Shown piece after piece: positions 62,236 to 64,000 of a stretch of DNA of 64,000 bases. The notes under the pieces are model-generated. The model did no database searches, was not told the origin of the DNA, and worked only from the letters and a program-made list of their open reading frames with translations. The stretch's first letter is position 1. The number at the start of each line of letters is the position of its first letter. Location: positions 62,001-126,000 of the forward strand of contig NZ_JAMQOT010000008.1 in the NCBI RefSeq assembly GCF_029502005.1, read 5' to 3'. The stretch comes from Natrinema salsiterrestre. Its GTDB lineage: Archaea > Halobacteriota > Halobacteria > Halobacteriales > Natrialbaceae. A program made the translations under genes and the position numbers.

Positions 62236-62736
62236 TCAGGCGTTCAACCGCCAGAGTTCGAAATTGAGCACGGTCGCAAAGGTTACCCACGCCAGATACG
62301 GGACCAGCAACGCCGCTGCCCGGCGGTCGACCCGTCGGAACGCGACGATCGTCCCGACGACGAGCCCCCAGAGGACGAGGATGATCCCCAGCGCGACGAG
62401 CGGTGCCTCGAGCGCGAAGAACGCGGGCGTCCAGGCGACGTTGAACGCCATCTGGGCGGCGAACAGTCCCAGCGCGAGGCGGCGGCCGTCGGCGTCGCAG
62501 CGCCAGACGAGCCACAGCGCGACGCCGAGCAGGGTGAACAGCAGCGTCCAGACGATCGGGAACGCGATCGCGGGCGGGTAAAAGTCCGGTTTCTCGAGGG
62601 CGCGAAACCACGGCGTGTCGGGCGAGGAGACCGCGCTGGGAGCCGCGCCGACGAGGTTGACCAGCAGGACGAAGCCGATCGCGGTGAGGATCGAGCCGCC
62701 GTCCGGGAGGCGGCGCGCGAGCGTTCGAGATTCCAT
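62236..62736 (-). CDS. tspO: TspO/MBR-family membrane protein
   Basis: A 166-residue, five-helix TspO/peripheral benzodiazepine receptor protein. Typical parts are WFRALEKPDFYPPAIAFPIVW, AQMAFNVAWTPAFFAL, VALGIILVLWGLVVG and VPYLAWVTFATVLNFELWRL. TspO proteins bind porphyrins, so a link with the haem genes in this window is conceivable but not local. The ATG at 62736 has a TATA-like CTATAAATTCG about 25 nt upstream. It is divergent from hef. Confidence 0.93.
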   Translation of the reverse strand: MESRTLARRLPDGGSILTAIGFVLLVNLVGAAPSAVSSPDTPWFRALEKPDFYPPAIAFPIVWTLLFTLLGVALWLVWRCDADGRRLALGLFAAQMAFNVAWTPAFFALEAPLVALGIILVLWGLVVGTIVAFRRVDRRAAALLVPYLAWVTFATVLNFELWRLNA

Positions 62737-62865
62737 ACGTCTCCTCCGTTACAAGCGAATTTATAGATACGACCATCCGTGGCTCGACCACGGCATCGCC
62801 GACCGCGAGACCACTTTCACCGCGGTACGGGAATCCTTATTCGCGGCGACGATGAACGAGGGGTA

Positions 62866-64000
62866 ATGGCAACGACGGACGAGGACATCGCGTCTATCGA
62901 GCATCCGCTCCTCGAGCCCGACTTCTTAGAGCGGCGACTCTACCAGCTGAAACTCGCCGGGACGGCCGCGAACCACCACACGCTCGTCTGTCTCCCGACG
63001 GGGCTGGGGAAGACGACGGTGAGCCTGCTCGTGACGGCGCGTCGCCTCGACGAGGTCGGCGGGAAGTCGCTGATGCTCGCGCCGACGAAACCCCTCGTCC
63101 AGCAGCACGCGGACTTTTATCGCGAAGCGTTGCAGATACCGGACGAGGAGATCGTCGTCTTCACCGGCGACGTCAGTCCGGACGACCGCGCCGAGATGTG
63201 GGAGTCGGCGACGGTCGTGATGGCGACCCCGCAAGTGATCGAGAACGACCTCGTCGGGAGTCGAATCTCGCTCGCCGACGTCACGCACATCACCTTCGAC
63301 GAGTGTCACCGCGCGACCGGCGACTACGCCTACAACTACATCGCCGAGCGCTACCACGCCGACGCCGAGCAGCCGCTCGTGACCGGCATGTCGGCCTCGC
63401 CCGGCGGCGACGAGGAGGCCATCCTCGAGGTCTGTGAAAACCTCGGTCTGGACGAGGTCGAGGTGATGACCGAGGAGGACGCCGACGTCGACGAGTTCAC
63501 CCACGACACCGACGTCGAGTGGGAACGCATCGACCTCCCCGAGGAGGTCCTCGAGATTCGGGACGCCCTGAACGAGGTCATCAAAGAACGTCTCGAGAAG
63601 CTCAAGGAATTGGGCGTCGCGAGCTCGACGCAGCCCGACCAGTCCCAGAAGGACCTGAACCGGATGCGGGCCGAACTGCAGGAGCTGATCAACAACGATC
63701 AGTCGGAGGGGTTCGAGGGGATGTCGATCCACGCCGAGGTGATGAAGCTCCGGCAGGCGGTCACGCTGGTCGAAACCCAGAGCGTCGAGGCGCTCCGTCG
63801 CTACTTCGAGCGCCAGCGCAATCAGGCCCGCTCGTCGGGGGCGTCGAAGGCGAGCCAGCGGATGGTCTCGGACCCGCGCGTTCGAGAGGCCATGCGAAAG
63901 GCCGAGAGCTTCGACGAGATCCACCCCAAGTACAGCAAAGCCCGCATGCTGCTCGCGGAAACCCTGGGGCTCGAGGGCGGCGAGCGCGTGATCGTCTTCA
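62866..64000 (+). CDS. hef: Hef-type DEAD/H helicase, 5' part (gene runs off the window)
   Basis: The first 378 codons of an archaeal Hef (FANCM/XPF-like) protein. The superfamily 2 motifs are present: Q-like region LYQLKLAG, Walker A PTGLGKT (44-50), DECH box (145-148) and SAS-like motif GMSASPGG. A helical insert follows (about 215-340), as in Hef/FANCM. The second helicase domain is beginning at the window edge. Full-length Hef adds an XPF-type ERCC4 nuclease and helix-hairpin-helix region that cannot be seen here. It repairs stalled replication forks. A TATA-like CCTTATTCG lies about 28 nt before the ATG. Confidence 0.92.
   Translation, partial: MATTDEDIASIEHPLLEPDFLERRLYQLKLAGTAANHHTLVCLPTGLGKTTVSLLVTARRLDEVGGKSLMLAPTKPLVQQHADFYREALQIPDEEIVVFTGDVSPDDRAEMWESATVVMATPQVIENDLVGSRISLADVTHITFDECHRATGDYAYNYIAERYHADAEQPLVTGMSASPGGDEEAILEVCENLGLDEVEVMTEEDADVDEFTHDTDVEWERIDLPEEVLEIRDALNEVIKERLEKLKELGVASSTQPDQSQKDLNRMRAELQELINNDQSEGFEGMSIHAEVMKLRQAVTLVETQSVEALRRYFERQRNQARSSGASKASQRMVSDPRVREAMRKAESFDEIHPKYSKARMLLAETLGLEGGERVIVF

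Overview
The window is chromosomal DNA of a halophilic archaeon (class Halobacteria), most like the Natrinema/Haloterrigena group. The signs are very high GC, strongly acidic proteins, many leaderless genes with a TATA-like box about 25-30 nt upstream of the start, and archaeal core genes (DNA polymerase D large subunit, Hef helicase/nuclease, NMD3-like protein, Taw2, RecJ-like nuclease, XPD-like helicase). Many short protein families known only from haloarchaea also occur. The genus is inferred from style, not proven.

Layout. 0.5-3 kb: PspAB-like protein, a VapB/VapC-type toxin-antitoxin pair and the membrane protease HtpX. 3.5-8 kb: NMD3-like protein and Taw2 (overlapping), a 28-residue membrane peptide gene and an Fe-S XPD/Rad3-type helicase. 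8.1 kb: an atypical tRNA-like element. 8.4-14.5 kb: small haloarchaeal proteins, a YkgJ-type cysteine-cluster protein, a DUF5784-like protein, a zinc alcohol dehydrogenase, a PHP phosphoesterase and a ferredoxin. 14.7-28 kb: a TrmB regulator and most of the early tetrapyrrole pathway (hemB, hemL, then the operon hemC-cobA-hemD). Between these lie an ammonium transporter fused to a P-II domain, a histidine kinase, a quinol-type nitric oxide reductase and a truncated haemoglobin. The last two form a nitric-oxide handling pair next to haem synthesis genes.

28-33 kb: two paralogous exported CapA-type proteins of identical length flank a three-gene cassette (NDUFA9-like, DUF4166-like, YndJ-like). 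33-36 kb: a RecJ-like DHH nuclease with an in-frame palindromic insert, then a frameshifted PHP gene and a gene-poor kilobase. 36.3-38.3 kb: two DtxR/IdeR-like palindromes (TTAGG-N4-CCTAA type) precede a two-gene operon of unknown function, suggesting iron control. 38.3-44 kb: small conserved proteins, a NifU-type protein, a PanE-like reductase, an apparently truncated GH15-type protein, a rubredoxin-like gene with a decayed tandem copy, and an alpha/beta hydrolase.

44-54.7 kb: PPC-domain protein plus DNA polymerase D large subunit, then a complete dipeptide/oligopeptide ABC transporter operon (binding protein, two permeases, two ATPases). 54.8-64 kb: small ORFs with a duplicated C-terminal motif, a BsuPI-like protein, an HxlR regulator divergent from a MerB-like organomercurial lyase homologue, a CBS protein overlapping glycyl-tRNA synthetase, dolichol kinase-like protein, MFS transporter, TspO and the start of Hef.

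No CRISPR array, rRNA, integrase or intact insertion sequence was seen. The observations I rank highest are the tRNA-like element with a possible 9-bp acceptor helix, a dispersed palindromic repeat found right behind the stop codons of two unrelated genes, the iron-box operon of unknown proteins, and the Amt-P-II fusion preceded by a translationally coupled leader ORF.
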